Source: a virus. Taken from it: 64,000 nucleotides of DNA. The stretch is from IMG/VR virus record IMGVR_UViG_3300020477_001468, positions 1 through 64,000 of that record. The stretch is one strand, 5' to 3'. Both the position numbers and the translations under genes were made by a program. The notes beneath the pieces are model-generated. The model worked only from the letters and a program-made list of their open reading frames with translations, did not search any database and was not told the DNA's origin. Position 1 is the stretch's first letter, and each line of letters opens with the position of its first letter. This document shows positions 50,640 to 61,205 of the stretch, piece after piece.

Positions 50640-52994
50640 TCATCTATTTCTTCCCTCTCCCCCTTCTTCATCTTTAATACCAAGTAGAAGTTGTAACGTC
50701 TCCAAAGAAGCTGCAACAGCTTGAGTACTTTTACTATCTGGAGAACCTCCCATAATTAAACTTCCAGCACTAAATCTTAATGATGCTGGAGGTTGATTAT
50801 CAGCTCCTTGTAAGGTTGATAAAAATGCAGCAGTTCCACCAGTTTCAGGTGGAATAACGAGAACATATAGCCCTATTTTTTGTAAATTAATAAATTGTTC
50901 TTGTATTGAAATAATAAGTTCATTTAATTTAACAATTTGTTCAACTCTTTCATCTATTGTTTTAATTGTTCGATTTATACCTGCTTGAGCTGTTGAAATT
51001 AATCCTCTAAAACTATTAAGTTCACCTCTAGTCCATCTAATAAAAGTTCCTAGAATTGGAATTAGATCCGTTAGTGTGTAAGTCATAAAATCAGGTGGAA
51101 CACTATCAGGTTTATCTACTTGTGTTTTTATCAAACACACAGTAGTTGGAACATCGTGTGTTATTCTTTGTGCTTCATATTCTATTTCTGCATCTATTTG
51201 TTCACCATCTTCACTTACTAATTTTGCACCACTTGATTGAGTTTTTAAGTCTTCATCACTACCAGTGTCAGTCTCAACTGCTTCAGCTTCGACATCTGAC
51301 TTAACCGTGGCAATGGTTAAAATATTACCAGGTTGAGGTTTCTTATTAAGTTGAAAAGGTTGTAAAGTAAGAGTTTCTTCCCAATAAGGTAAAGTGTTTA
51401 TATTTTTCTTAGTCTCACCTTTATCTGTTGCAGCATATATTTCTGATTTTTTTGAATCTGAAGAAGAAATGACTTGTGCTTTAAATCCAGTTTCTTCTCC
51501 ATCAACATCTGTCAATTCAACTACAATAATTTTCTCACCCTCTTTTAAACCATCTAACTTTTTACCAAAACTTTGCTCTGATCTTTTTAAATCAACACCC
51601 ATCAGCTGATCGCCGGCCATACTTCCATATGTATCATCACCAAATGCTAAATCATGAACCATATTAACTTGTACTTTTATAGCAGGTGGTTTTAATAGTG
51701 CTGCTAAATCATTAAACAAATCTTCAAGATCTGGAATCTTAAAAAAGTCTTTAAGCAAATATATGAGTTCAAGGAATCCTGTAATAGTAGTAGCTCCATA
51801 AATTATACAAATTCCTCCTACAGCAGAGTCCGAACCAAAATTGGGTTTATGATCTCTCCACACATATCTCTTATCATGTGAAATTGCTTCTCCATTTTTA
51901 TCATATAAAATAATATCTTGAGCTTCATTAGCTGAACTTACTGGAAAACCCTCTGCATCTTGATATTCTTTTTGTTGATCACCTTCATCATTAAAAGCTT
52001 CAACCATTTTTGATATAACTGCTGAAGGATTTAATTCTAACATACCAGTTAATTCATTTGTAACAGTGCCGCTATCGTCCGGACCAGAATAAGGTACTAA
52101 CTTTGTTAATTTCAATCCAAAAGGATCTGTTGCTTGTGGTGCTTCTACACTTCCTACAAGCCACGTCTTATCAGTAGCAGTCTGTCCAAGGGGAGGATTG
52201 TCTTTTACAGTTCTTCCATTTATTGCTCCTACCAATTCTCTATTTGTATCATAATAAGCAGGTACTTCTTTTACACCTTGATGTACAAAACTTCCATATG
52301 TTGCAGCTTTTGTTGTAGATGGAGGTACTGTATATGAATTAACATTTAACATAAAAAATCCAAGTTTTTCTAAATCTGCTAAAATAGTATCTACTTGAGA
52401 TATGATAGTTTCTAAAAGAGCAAAAACAGGATTAACTGCAGCAATTTTTAATGCTTTTGAAGTTTCATATGTTGTTTTAAATGCTGTTAAAGCTGCTTTA
52501 TTAACTGCGACTGCATCTGCTGTTTTTTCAAATAAAACAGCAAGACCACCATGATCCCCTAGTGTTAAGGACTGCCATGCTGGCTTTGTCTCCTCCTCTT
52601 CCTCTTCTTCTGCTGTTGTATCTGGTGGTGTAAATGTTAATATACCAGTATTTGCTTTATGAATAAAAAAACCTGAAGAATCAATATCTATAGTTTGTGC
52701 TTCGTCTTTAAATAATCTTACAGTTGTTCCAAAAGCCTCTGGCCTAACATAAAAACTTCCATCATTTAATGATGAAAATCCTGTTGCATCTTCAGAAAGA
52801 GAAGCATCATCTTCTATACTTGAAAGAGTAATATTATAACCATTAGCAAGTGAAGTATTTGCTGTAGTCTCTTCACCATTCTCAGTTGTTGTATATGTTG
52901 GATTATAAGTTAACGTAGTTATCTGAACAGTATTACCGTTGTCGTTCGCCGTTGCAGTTGCTAATCCTATTATATTTAATTTTATTTCAGCCAT
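50640..52994 (-). CDS. virion structural protein of unknown position
   Basis: 784 aa. It lies between gp25 and two further structural genes in the baseplate operon. The N-terminal 130 residues are strand-rich and end in an acidic run (EEEEEEET). The middle and end have two helical segments that look related: ILADLEKLGFFMLNVNSY (about 208-225) and INLQKIGLYVLVIPPETGG (about 714-732), suggesting an internal duplication. Similar proteins exist in T4-like marine phages, but no T4 counterpart is evident. Confidence 0.6.
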   Translation of the reverse strand: MAEIKLNIIGLATATANDNGNTVQITTLTYNPTYTTTENGEETTANTSLANGYNITLSSIEDDASLSEDATGFSSLNDGSFYVRPEAFGTTVRLFKDEAQTIDIDSSGFFIHKANTGILTFTPPDTTAEEEEEEETKPAWQSLTLGDHGGLAVLFEKTADAVAVNKAALTAFKTTYETSKALKIAAVNPVFALLETIISQVDTILADLEKLGFFMLNVNSYTVPPSTTKAATYGSFVHQGVKEVPAYYDTNRELVGAINGRTVKDNPPLGQTATDKTWLVGSVEAPQATDPFGLKLTKLVPYSGPDDSGTVTNELTGMLELNPSAVISKMVEAFNDEGDQQKEYQDAEGFPVSSANEAQDIILYDKNGEAISHDKRYVWRDHKPNFGSDSAVGGICIIYGATTITGFLELIYLLKDFFKIPDLEDLFNDLAALLKPPAIKVQVNMVHDLAFGDDTYGSMAGDQLMGVDLKRSEQSFGKKLDGLKEGEKIIVVELTDVDGEETGFKAQVISSSDSKKSEIYAATDKGETKKNINTLPYWEETLTLQPFQLNKKPQPGNILTIATVKSDVEAEAVETDTGSDEDLKTQSSGAKLVSEDGEQIDAEIEYEAQRITHDVPTTVCLIKTQVDKPDSVPPDFMTYTLTDLIPILGTFIRWTRGELNSFRGLISTAQAGINRTIKTIDERVEQIVKLNELIISIQEQFINLQKIGLYVLVIPPETGGTAAFLSTLQGADNQPPASLRFSAGSLIMGGSPDSKSTQAVAASLETLQLLLGIKDEEGGEGRNR

Positions 52995-52997
52995 ATC

Positions 52998-55556
52998 TTA
53001 AAACTGTTTCGATCTGTTATTTAAAACTTCGTAAATGTTTCTATCTTGATTAATCTTATCAAAAGCAAATTGAATATTATTAATCTTTTCCATAATATCT
53101 CGTAAATATCCTGTGTCACTATCCAAAAATGTATTAATAACATCATATAACTTTCTTCCATATGGTGTAATACCAACCACATCTGTATCAGCATCACCAA
53201 CAGCTGTATCTACAGTTGGAATAGCAGACACTTTATATGCTGCTTTTGTATCTGAATCATCTTGTGCAGCAGGACTTTGATTAGCATATGTTGGTGCACC
53301 TATTCTTGCTCCTATTGTTGCGATGCGTTCTGTTCGACTTGCTTCAAATGTATTTAAAGATGTTTTAAAAGCAGTAAACTCAGTATCAAAAATATCAGCT
53401 TTATATTCTAAACCACTCCCAGTAATTAAAGAAGAAGATGAACCACCAACTGCAGCAGCACGATAAGTATCATGAGTTCCACTACTACCATTTCTCCATG
53501 CATTTCGTTTTGCAACCAAATCAATTAATCTATCATAATAAGTTTCATACTTAGTTTGAGCACTTGCGTTAATAGCAGTACCATCATTAACTACTTCAAA
53601 ATAAGGATCGTGATTAGTTTTTCGTGAATCCAACCCATTAATCACAGCATCTAGTTGAGGATACTTATTCCAATGAGCTTGTAATTGATTAAAAATATGT
53701 GGTGCTACAAAAGCAGTACCTTGACTTACTGCACAAGTCATTGTATATGCATTTCCTCCACTTCCATCATCTGCTCTTGTTATTGTATACAAAGCACTGT
53801 GAGGTTGATAATTAATTAATTGATCAGAACCAGCTACAGGTAGATAATAATAATGCGTTACTGTATTTGTACCTACACCATGATCTGACCCTGCCCAAGT
53901 TAATGATATAGCAGTAGCACTAGCTGATGTTGTATTAGCTTGGCCATCTGCATCTATGTACAATTTCTGTGTTGCAGTTGCTGAACCAGCATGTGATGTA
54001 TTTGATCTCGCTAAAGCTGAAACACTATGAGCCCCATATGTTGTGTTTGCATCTCCACTTGATCCAAATGATTTTGAAACTGAACTATATGCAGTTGTTC
54101 CACTAAAAATACATTTTAAATTAACATAAGGATAATTCGTAGTATCATGTGCAAGACCAGTAGTAGTAGACACTATCGTAGCCATACCTGTAACAAATTG
54201 CCTTTGAGGATCATTAGCATTAGGTACTGTATTAGTTGTATAGACACCATCTGTTCCTAATGTTAACATTGGATTAACTTGCAAAAAGTATTTGGAAGCT
54301 GTATCAATAACAAATCTATATTCTTTATCAATGCCTCCAGAAAACGTTAAAGTACCAGTATCAGAATCAAAGTCTGTATCACCTGGTAATTGTCTACCTG
54401 CTTCAATATGGACATATCTTCCACAAAATAAATCTCCTTCACCTAATCCAGTTGGTTGTAATTCCTTCTTTTTATAAACAAAGGGTGCCAAAGGATTAAT
54501 TTCTTTATTAGGATATGTTCCACTAAAAAGTGGTAATTCCTGAGATGTTGATACTAAAGTATTGGCTAATGATTTAAAGACAGGTAATGTATTAGTAGAA
54601 TAATCTGCATTATAAAAAAGATCTGCGCGTGTTTTAAAATTAGCATCACTTAACTTAACAGCATTGGTTGTTAAAGCAGCTGAGGCAGCATAACTTCCTG
54701 TATTATCTCCTACAGGTAACCAATTCGTATTAATCTGTAATCCTTCACATACAACAACAGCAACAAATGCTTGCGTATGTGCTTCTTCATCACCATGATT
54801 AATTTTTCGTTTTAAAACTAAAGCATCATATAAGCCAGGAGGAGAAAAAGAATTAGCTGATCCATCTGCTAAAGGTCTTGCAAGAGTTACAAATTTTACA
54901 CCATCTGTTTCTGTTAATGTATTAATATCCATACGAGCATAATCTTCATTCCATGACCCTATTTCATTAGTTGTATCATCTCCAAAAGCTACATCTTGTC
55001 CTAATGGATTAATTGCATTAGGCCTTAACACTGCATTTAAATTAGTTGCATCAGTAGCTTTAACTAAACTGCCTGTTTTTCTACTTTGAACAAGATAATA
55101 ATCACCAATGTAAGTACTAAATGTATTTGTTGTACTATTGCTATAAGTAATTGTTTGTGTTGCACCAAGAGTACCTGAAAAATCAATTTCTGTTTCACCA
55201 TCAATAGATAATACTTGTACACCAAAAGAAGTCACTGTGCTATTAGATACTGGAAAAGTAAAATCAACATCTCCTGTATCATAGATCGTAGTATTAGCTA
55301 AATTACCAAAATCTTGTATATCAGTTGTTCTAGCTCCTTGACATAATGCTAAAATCTCAGACTGTTCTTTTGCAATATCATAAAGAGTTTTACCAGACGA
55401 TGCTTGATTTGTTGTTAATACACCAGCGTTTTGAACAAGGACTTCCATCGCTAACATTATTGCATTTAACGCATCTAATCTTGCAAAGATTATATTATCA
55501 GGTCCTGCATTAATGCTATCACGTGTTTCTGTAATTTTTTGTGCTATTGTTGTCAT
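52998..55556 (-). CDS. virion structural protein, large
   Basis: 852 aa, not recognised. Helical termini (an N-terminal RDSINAGPDNIIFARLDALNAI, a C-terminal DIMEKINNIQFAFDKINQD) enclose a long Ser/Thr/Ala/Gly-rich beta region. The layout and context, between the 784-aa protein and the 159-aa protein with 3-4 base spacing, fit a baseplate or tail component specific to marine T4-like phages. Confidence 0.6.
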   Translation of the reverse strand: MTTIAQKITETRDSINAGPDNIIFARLDALNAIMLAMEVLVQNAGVLTTNQASSGKTLYDIAKEQSEILALCQGARTTDIQDFGNLANTTIYDTGDVDFTFPVSNSTVTSFGVQVLSIDGETEIDFSGTLGATQTITYSNSTTNTFSTYIGDYYLVQSRKTGSLVKATDATNLNAVLRPNAINPLGQDVAFGDDTTNEIGSWNEDYARMDINTLTETDGVKFVTLARPLADGSANSFSPPGLYDALVLKRKINHGDEEAHTQAFVAVVVCEGLQINTNWLPVGDNTGSYAASAALTTNAVKLSDANFKTRADLFYNADYSTNTLPVFKSLANTLVSTSQELPLFSGTYPNKEINPLAPFVYKKKELQPTGLGEGDLFCGRYVHIEAGRQLPGDTDFDSDTGTLTFSGGIDKEYRFVIDTASKYFLQVNPMLTLGTDGVYTTNTVPNANDPQRQFVTGMATIVSTTTGLAHDTTNYPYVNLKCIFSGTTAYSSVSKSFGSSGDANTTYGAHSVSALARSNTSHAGSATATQKLYIDADGQANTTSASATAISLTWAGSDHGVGTNTVTHYYYLPVAGSDQLINYQPHSALYTITRADDGSGGNAYTMTCAVSQGTAFVAPHIFNQLQAHWNKYPQLDAVINGLDSRKTNHDPYFEVVNDGTAINASAQTKYETYYDRLIDLVAKRNAWRNGSSGTHDTYRAAAVGGSSSSLITGSGLEYKADIFDTEFTAFKTSLNTFEASRTERIATIGARIGAPTYANQSPAAQDDSDTKAAYKVSAIPTVDTAVGDADTDVVGITPYGRKLYDVINTFLDSDTGYLRDIMEKINNIQFAFDKINQDRNIYEVLNNRSKQF

Positions 55557-56032
55557 TTAGGAGGTCCATCAAAAACTATAGGTGGTGTGCCAGGAATGAC
55601 ACCTTTTATCATACACTTTCTAACATAACCATCAATATTACCAGCAAACTTCTGTGCGAATACCTGCCCTGATGGTTGGCTTTCCCCAAATGTTCTTGCC
55701 AATGATGTTTGTAGATAATCAAATCCTACTGGTTGAGGAGGCGCGGTTTGATACGTAGTCATTAAAGTTAAAAAACAAGTATTAATAGCGGCAGCAATAT
55801 TATTAGAAATAGCTAATTTTGATGCCATTTGTTGGTTGAAAATATTAGTAAGAGTACTTCGTAAAGTGCTTACACCTGGCATATTAGCATATGTCCCATT
55901 ACCTTGATTTGCTATTGTTTTTATATAAGCATCAAAAGCTGAAGCAATTTTACCAGCAGCTTCATTTGCTGAATTGTTATGTGTTGCAAAACCAGATTGC
56001 ATTTGTGTCTTTAGTATAGAAAAATTTAACAT
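55553..56032 (-). CDS. small virion-operon protein
   Basis: 159 aa, mainly helical with Ala/Asn-rich segments, ending in a Pro-rich PGTPPIVFDGPPK. It overlaps gp5 by one base and the 852-aa gene by 4. Possibly a hub-associated or assembly protein. No family recognised. Confidence 0.6.
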   Translation of the reverse strand: MLNFSILKTQMQSGFATHNNSANEAAGKIASAFDAYIKTIANQGNGTYANMPGVSTLRSTLTNIFNQQMASKLAISNNIAAAINTCFLTLMTTYQTAPPQPVGFDYLQTSLARTFGESQPSGQVFAQKFAGNIDGYVRKCMIKGVIPGTPPIVFDGPPK

Positions 56033-57945
56033 TATGAACCAAAAACTTTTCGTGAGAGTGTTGTTGTAAATTGCCCTGCATTGTTTACTGGACCTGAAGG
56101 ACCTGTACCTGTTGCATGATAATGTATTCCAAATTTTTCCATATACTTATTTCCTAAAATAAGTGATTCACTTGCTTGCTCTTTTCCTAAACTAACATTA
56201 GTGCTAGCTTTTAAACTAATCGAAGCAGCATCAGTTAAAACTTCTGTTGCACTTTTTACGGTAACTTTACCACCACCATCAAGATCAATTGTACTTGCTC
56301 TAGCTTTAATTTCTATTGCACCTGTCATAGCATCATTAAGAATATTACCCTTCGCAGTTGTTACAGAATGATCTCCAGCTGTTACAGTTGTCTTAACATC
56401 TCCTTTGATTGCAGTTGTTTCTATATCACCTACTAAAGATATTAAATCAATTTTACCCTGAAGTCCAAATTTCATGGTACTTGCAGCTCCTGCAAGACCT
56501 GTATTAAATTCAATACCACCTGATGTAGCAGTATCAACACTTTCTATTTTAATCTTACCAAATACTGCATTTATTTCTTTTGCATATAGACTAGTAGCTA
56601 ATAAAGATTTGACTGGTTGAATAGTTTCTATAGATGACTCTGAAATAGCCGTATCCATATTTTGAGCTATCACAGATACCATATTACCTGAAGATGATAA
56701 TGTTACTGGTGATCCACTTAAAGATATTTCACCTGATGAAGAGAATGATGTATTACCTATTGTAGATTGCGAAAAATTTCTAGCACTAACAGACATATCT
56801 TGTTCTGTATTAGTAGCTAAATCTTTTGTAAATGTTGTTGCAATTGAACCAGCTCGAAATTCTATTTGTCTATTTCCAGCATCTAATTGAATATTACCAT
56901 CTCGTGTTTTTACAATAGCATTACCCTGACTTCCTACTTTAATATATAGATCATTATTTGGTGCGTTGTTTTCATTAACAAGCAATTCATATCCTGCACC
57001 AATGGTTGCTACTTTATCATTTTGAACAGTTTGAAATTCGTTATGAGAAGTAAGATTATATAAATCACCAACAGACTTATTAATAACATCACCATCAGAT
57101 TGCATTTCTGTATATGAACCAGAGCGATGAAACCAATGTAATCTTTCATGCTTAGGGGTATCATCAATTTCAATTACATGACCACTTTCAGACTGTTGTA
57201 CATGATTATAAGGATAACGAGCTGAAAAATTTAAAGCTGGTTCATCAAACCTACTATCTTTAGCCCTTCTAATATTCTGAATTCTTGAAACTGCTTTACT
57301 ATATAATGGCCCATCAATAGGTCTAAATTGGCCTGATTTAGTTTGATAATTTTGAGCAGTTTTTTCTCTACCTCTTGCAAGTCTTGGTGTAGTTGGCTCT
57401 TTTAAATATCTTTCATCAGGATATGTGGAAATTATAGTATTGGAACCTTGAGCTCCTCTATTCTGAAGAATAACTTTTTGTCCTCTACCATATATTGTAT
57501 TATCATAGTCTGGATCTCTTGGCGCATCTAGTAACTTTTTAATAAGTTTAACTGGCTTTTGCATCGGCCCAACTGCTATAGGAGCTGGATCAACATCCAA
57601 ACGAGGATCATTAAAGCCTACATTTAGTTCAGCAAGTTCATGAGGAATTCCACCCATTGTTCCTAACATCATAGGCTCTTGTGCTTCATTACCATCTCTA
57701 AAAAAACCAAATATCCAAGAACCTTCTACGGGACCTGTTGGACTTATACCAACTCCTGTTTGAGCTGCAGATGCTAAAGGTTGAATTGGCATTGACCATG
57801 GTAAACCAGTAGTAGGTAATATACTTTTATCTTTAGTATGCCAACCTAATATTCTTACTCTACATCGGCCAAGAAATAAAGGATCAAGTCGATCTTCAAC
57901 TACACCAACCCACCATACAAAACCATCACGTCCTAAAAAACTCAT
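56032..57945 (-). CDS. 5: baseplate hub/spike protein, T4 gp5-like without lysozyme domain
   Basis: 637 aa. The N-terminal OB-fold shows FVWWVGVVEDRLDPLFLGRCRVRI and GSWIFGFFRDG, followed by PMMLGTMGG, the gp5/VgrG pattern. No lysozyme insert is visible between the OB domain and the rest. The C-terminal half (about 340-600) is a Ser/Thr/Gly-rich series of short strands consistent with the triple beta-helix needle. The end (KYMEKFGIHYHATGTGPSGP) is typical of the spike-tip region. Confidence 0.85.
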   Translation of the reverse strand: MSFLGRDGFVWWVGVVEDRLDPLFLGRCRVRILGWHTKDKSILPTTGLPWSMPIQPLASAAQTGVGISPTGPVEGSWIFGFFRDGNEAQEPMMLGTMGGIPHELAELNVGFNDPRLDVDPAPIAVGPMQKPVKLIKKLLDAPRDPDYDNTIYGRGQKVILQNRGAQGSNTIISTYPDERYLKEPTTPRLARGREKTAQNYQTKSGQFRPIDGPLYSKAVSRIQNIRRAKDSRFDEPALNFSARYPYNHVQQSESGHVIEIDDTPKHERLHWFHRSGSYTEMQSDGDVINKSVGDLYNLTSHNEFQTVQNDKVATIGAGYELLVNENNAPNNDLYIKVGSQGNAIVKTRDGNIQLDAGNRQIEFRAGSIATTFTKDLATNTEQDMSVSARNFSQSTIGNTSFSSSGEISLSGSPVTLSSSGNMVSVIAQNMDTAISESSIETIQPVKSLLATSLYAKEINAVFGKIKIESVDTATSGGIEFNTGLAGAASTMKFGLQGKIDLISLVGDIETTAIKGDVKTTVTAGDHSVTTAKGNILNDAMTGAIEIKARASTIDLDGGGKVTVKSATEVLTDAASISLKASTNVSLGKEQASESLILGNKYMEKFGIHYHATGTGPSGPVNNAGQFTTTLSRKVFGS

Positions 57946-57960
57946 AATTCTCCCACTTAC

Positions 57961-59526
57961 CTAAATTGTTTCTGTATTATTAGCAACATCATTTTCATCA
58001 ACATCACCTATTATTTGGTTTTTCGCTAAAACAGCAGGATCAAAATCTGGCATAGGATTATCAAGAGAATTTTTAGATAATTCTAACATAGTTTGCATAC
58101 CACCAGGACCACTAATATTACGAACTGTTTTCGTAACTATATATTTTCCTCCATAATAAAAATGAACCTCCGGAGGTGTACTACCTATCACTTCACTAGC
58201 AATTTCAGATGGCATTTGAAACTCAACAACATCTCCTACTTTAATAGCCATATTACTTTTCGCCAAATTTACTCTTACTTTTATATTTGATAATTGTTGA
58301 AATTGAGAAAAGCGCTGAAGCAATAATTCTTCAACACTGGATGGTATGATACCCTTCTCTTTAAACCCTCCTGCCTGAGTTTGATTTGTATCAAAAATGA
58401 AATCATGATTTAATGTTGTAGAATGTAAGTGAATTTTTTGTAAAGGATGATTTAAATTATCGTTATTGTGAGTACACAATTTTCCAGACATATTAACTGC
58501 TTTACTTCTATCATATAAAACTTCTACATCACCTTCTTTTCCAGCTTTAACCGTAGTTGCTACTTGTTGACCATCCTTTTGAATTAATACGTCTTTATCA
58601 GCTTTTTGAGGTACATACTCATAATCATACTCTCTATATTTCATTCTTTCAAAATCATATGTAACTAATCGTGAAGAATACATGCCCTTTTGTATATTAT
58701 CTAAGACATCGAAATTCGATACGACTTCAAAAGATTCTACTTTTTGAGTTTGGAGATCATCATCTTGTAATTGTAATTGTGAGTCTCCTAACGTTTCCTT
58801 ACTATCAGCATCTGCGTTCAAATTTGGAGAATAAATTAATATTAATTTCGGAACTTTGTCTACTAATCCTTCAATTGACTCAAAATGAAAAGCATCAAGT
58901 TCCTCATAAAATACAAATGTAGCACCTTTATAAATTCTTGATTTTGACAAAGCCCTTTTAGCACACATGTTAATAGCTTGAAAGGGAGTACGGTTAGGAA
59001 ACATTATCTGATATTGTCTCAAGGTGTCTTCAACTATAATATCTTTTTTATAATCCTCATGACCTTCTCCTCTCACTGTATTTTTAATATAATTATCATA
59101 TACTTGTTTTACAATATAACTTAATGATGCTTTATGAGCTCCCAAATAAGAATCATAAATTTTAGTTCTTTTACTAATAAAATATTCTACAGAAGCGAAG
59201 TACAATGTGAAAGTCGCACCTGGATTTCCCTCACCTCGTACTAGTGGTGAAGCTTCATATACTCGAAAAAAACCGCTTAAAGGTCTTTCATCGTTTGGTG
59301 ATGTAATAAAAATTTCAAGATACTCTTCTCCTAAGATTGGAAATATTTCAAAATAACCACCTTTATCCATAATAGTAATACTACCATTAATGAAAGGCCG
59401 ATATAAATTTTCTTCGACAACTACATCTACCATCAATTTCATTAAATTCATGGGTTGCCCCATTAAATTTGGAGTATGTAAATGTAATTTGTCTATATCA
59501 TATTTTTTATCGCGGAATTCAGGCAT
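57961..59526 (-). CDS. baseplate hub protein, gp27-like
   Basis: 521 aa (T4 gp27 is 391). PFINGSITIMDKGGYFEIFPILGEEYLEIFI near the N-terminus, FTLYFASVEYFISKRTKIYDSY and PNRTPFQAINMCAKRALS fit a gp27/hub fold, and it directly precedes the gp5 gene in the operon. The C-terminal segment with VGDVVEFQMPSEIA is likely the second tube-like barrel. Assigned from pattern and position. Confidence 0.65.
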   Translation of the reverse strand: MPEFRDKKYDIDKLHLHTPNLMGQPMNLMKLMVDVVVEENLYRPFINGSITIMDKGGYFEIFPILGEEYLEIFITSPNDERPLSGFFRVYEASPLVRGEGNPGATFTLYFASVEYFISKRTKIYDSYLGAHKASLSYIVKQVYDNYIKNTVRGEGHEDYKKDIIVEDTLRQYQIMFPNRTPFQAINMCAKRALSKSRIYKGATFVFYEELDAFHFESIEGLVDKVPKLILIYSPNLNADADSKETLGDSQLQLQDDDLQTQKVESFEVVSNFDVLDNIQKGMYSSRLVTYDFERMKYREYDYEYVPQKADKDVLIQKDGQQVATTVKAGKEGDVEVLYDRSKAVNMSGKLCTHNNDNLNHPLQKIHLHSTTLNHDFIFDTNQTQAGGFKEKGIIPSSVEELLLQRFSQFQQLSNIKVRVNLAKSNMAIKVGDVVEFQMPSEIASEVIGSTPPEVHFYYGGKYIVTKTVRNISGPGGMQTMLELSKNSLDNPMPDFDPAVLAKNQIIGDVDENDVANNTETI

Positions 59527-60082
59527 TTTTCAAACTTTTTCTAACTTCATTAAATACAGAAGCTACTAAGCTATCATCTATCAAATCAATTGATCGCTTT
59601 GCCTCATTTTTTTCAATTTCATACTCATATTTGGAAACTGTTTTTCTAAGTGTTGGATCTAAAGAATCATAGGTTGTTTCATCAATCTCTAAAAGAACTT
59701 CTTTTTTATCTGAAGTAGTTTCTCTTAAAATTCTATTATAAGAATGTATAGTAGACATAGCTTCTGCAATACTATCATATTTTTTTGTTATAAAATTATT
59801 CATTTCCTTTGTACTTAAAGGCCATTCAAAATAAGGATCTACAATATCATTTGCAAAAAATATTACCCACGTATACTTGACATCTCCATAATATTCATGA
59901 GCTAATGTATCAGGTCGTTCACCATCTTCAATAACATATGGATAGTAAATAAAAGCCTTTTCTCTTGCCAATTGTGTTAATTTTTGGCGAACAAAAATAT
60001 TAGCTACTGTTGTATATTCATTAGAAGTTGTACCATTAATGTTATAATTAATGGTTGGCATTAAATCAAAATACTTTGACAT
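59519..60082 (-). CDS. 53: baseplate wedge subunit, T4 gp53-like
   Basis: 187 aa (T4 gp53 is 196). YYPYVIEDGERPDTLAHEYY, DVKYTWVIFFANDIVDPYFEWPLS and NNFITKKYDS are the gp53 core, related to LysM-like wedge proteins. gp53 locks wedges to the hub. It overlaps the hub gene by 8 bases. Confidence 0.9.
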   Translation of the reverse strand: MSKYFDLMPTINYNINGTTSNEYTTVANIFVRQKLTQLAREKAFIYYPYVIEDGERPDTLAHEYYGDVKYTWVIFFANDIVDPYFEWPLSTKEMNNFITKKYDSIAEAMSTIHSYNRILRETTSDKKEVLLEIDETTYDSLDPTLRKTVSKYEYEIEKNEAKRSIDLIDDSLVASVFNEVRKSLKNA

Positions 60083-60096
60083 TTAGTCCCTTGTCT

Positions 60097-61167
60097 TTAT
60101 CCTACGTTACGGAAATTACCAGATCTTTCTTGTGCTATCGTTGTTGGTGTTCTAGAAGCTGCTCCACGTACGTTACGAACAGTACTATGTCCAAAATCTG
60201 TATCACTTTGATGATACCTAGATTGTTGATGAGGATGCAAGTGCTGCTGTTCCATATCTGTTGCTCTAAAAGTAGAATCAAATGTTTGTCGTGTAAGAAT
60301 TTCCAGTTCCTGAAATGTTAAATCCATTTTAACATTAAAAGGTGCACCTGTATCGTTAAAAAATACAGGAACTCCTTGACCAGCAAAGTCAACATTCATT
60401 TGAGTAATAACTGATCTCTTAATTGTAAATACCCACGAACTTTTACTGTCTGTTTGTTGTTTACCATTAATGAAAAAATCAATATCAAATTGATGAGGAT
60501 GTTGAAGAAAATATGAATGTAACTGAGAAGTAAATCTACCAGGTAACATTCTACTTCTAAATCCTCTAACAATATTATTAATCGATTCAGATTCTTTTTG
60601 GTTTCTTGCAAGAAAATCAAAAGAGAATGTATGTGTTCTAAAATCTCCAGGTCCAGAATAATAAACGGTTAAAAAAGGATTGATAGCTAATCCAGCAGCA
60701 ATCATAGAACCTTTAGCTATATCAGACTTATCTGCTGTAAATTGTGCAACAGATCTTGCCATTTCTGTTCCTGCTGCTTCTTGCCACTCTTCTGATTTTA
60801 CACTCCCAATAGCAGACATAAGAGTATCCTGCATATTAAAAGATGGAGCACTTGTAGCTTTATTATCCATAGCATCTGCAATCATCTTAGAACCACCTGT
60901 CATCAATGCTTCATAACCTTCAAAAGTTTCATATTTTTGCGTATATGAGGTTCTTAACGCATCAGCAGGTATATACAAAGCAACAGACATATCCTGTAAT
61001 GGCTTCATACCATCACCCCCCTGTCCTGGTACAACAGTTTGATCATATGAATTAATTATCATATAATGTTGTTGTGCTGCATTTTCACTACCTATATCTG
61101 CTGGAAAATTATAAGTAGTTGTTATTCCTTTTCTATTTCTTTCTTTTTTCTGACGGGGACTTGGCAT
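60097..61167 (-). CDS. 48: baseplate/tail-tube cap protein, T4 gp48/gp54-like
   Basis: 356 aa (T4 gp48 is 364). The central segment FRTHTFSFDFLARNQKESESINNIVRGFR and the terminal FNVKMDLTFQELEILTRQTF follow the tube-cap family, in which strands of the tube fold are extended by a helical region. In T4 gp48 and gp54 cap the hub and start the tube. Here only one such gene precedes gp53. Assignment to gp48 rather than gp54 is by length. Confidence 0.7.
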   Translation of the reverse strand: MPSPRQKKERNRKGITTTYNFPADIGSENAAQQHYMIINSYDQTVVPGQGGDGMKPLQDMSVALYIPADALRTSYTQKYETFEGYEALMTGGSKMIADAMDNKATSAPSFNMQDTLMSAIGSVKSEEWQEAAGTEMARSVAQFTADKSDIAKGSMIAAGLAINPFLTVYYSGPGDFRTHTFSFDFLARNQKESESINNIVRGFRSRMLPGRFTSQLHSYFLQHPHQFDIDFFINGKQQTDSKSSWVFTIKRSVITQMNVDFAGQGVPVFFNDTGAPFNVKMDLTFQELEILTRQTFDSTFRATDMEQQHLHPHQQSRYHQSDTDFGHSTVRNVRGAASRTPTTIAQERSGNFRNVG

Positions 61168-61173
61168 ATCAAC

Positions 61174-61180
61174 CTAAATA
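61174..61180 (+). promoter_or_regulatory. candidate late promoter (CTAAATA) before gp4
   Basis: CTAAATA lies 30 bases upstream of the gp4 start in a 43-base divergent gap between the two halves of the virion operons. Confidence 0.45.
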
Positions 61181-61205
61181 AGAGTAAAGTGTTATAGTTC
61201 TATCA

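Noticed and set aside
36844-61167. Numerous plus-strand ORFs of 60-120 codons across the baseplate region
   Set aside because: They oppose well-recognised minus-strand structural genes, lack ribosome binding sites and have shadow-frame composition.
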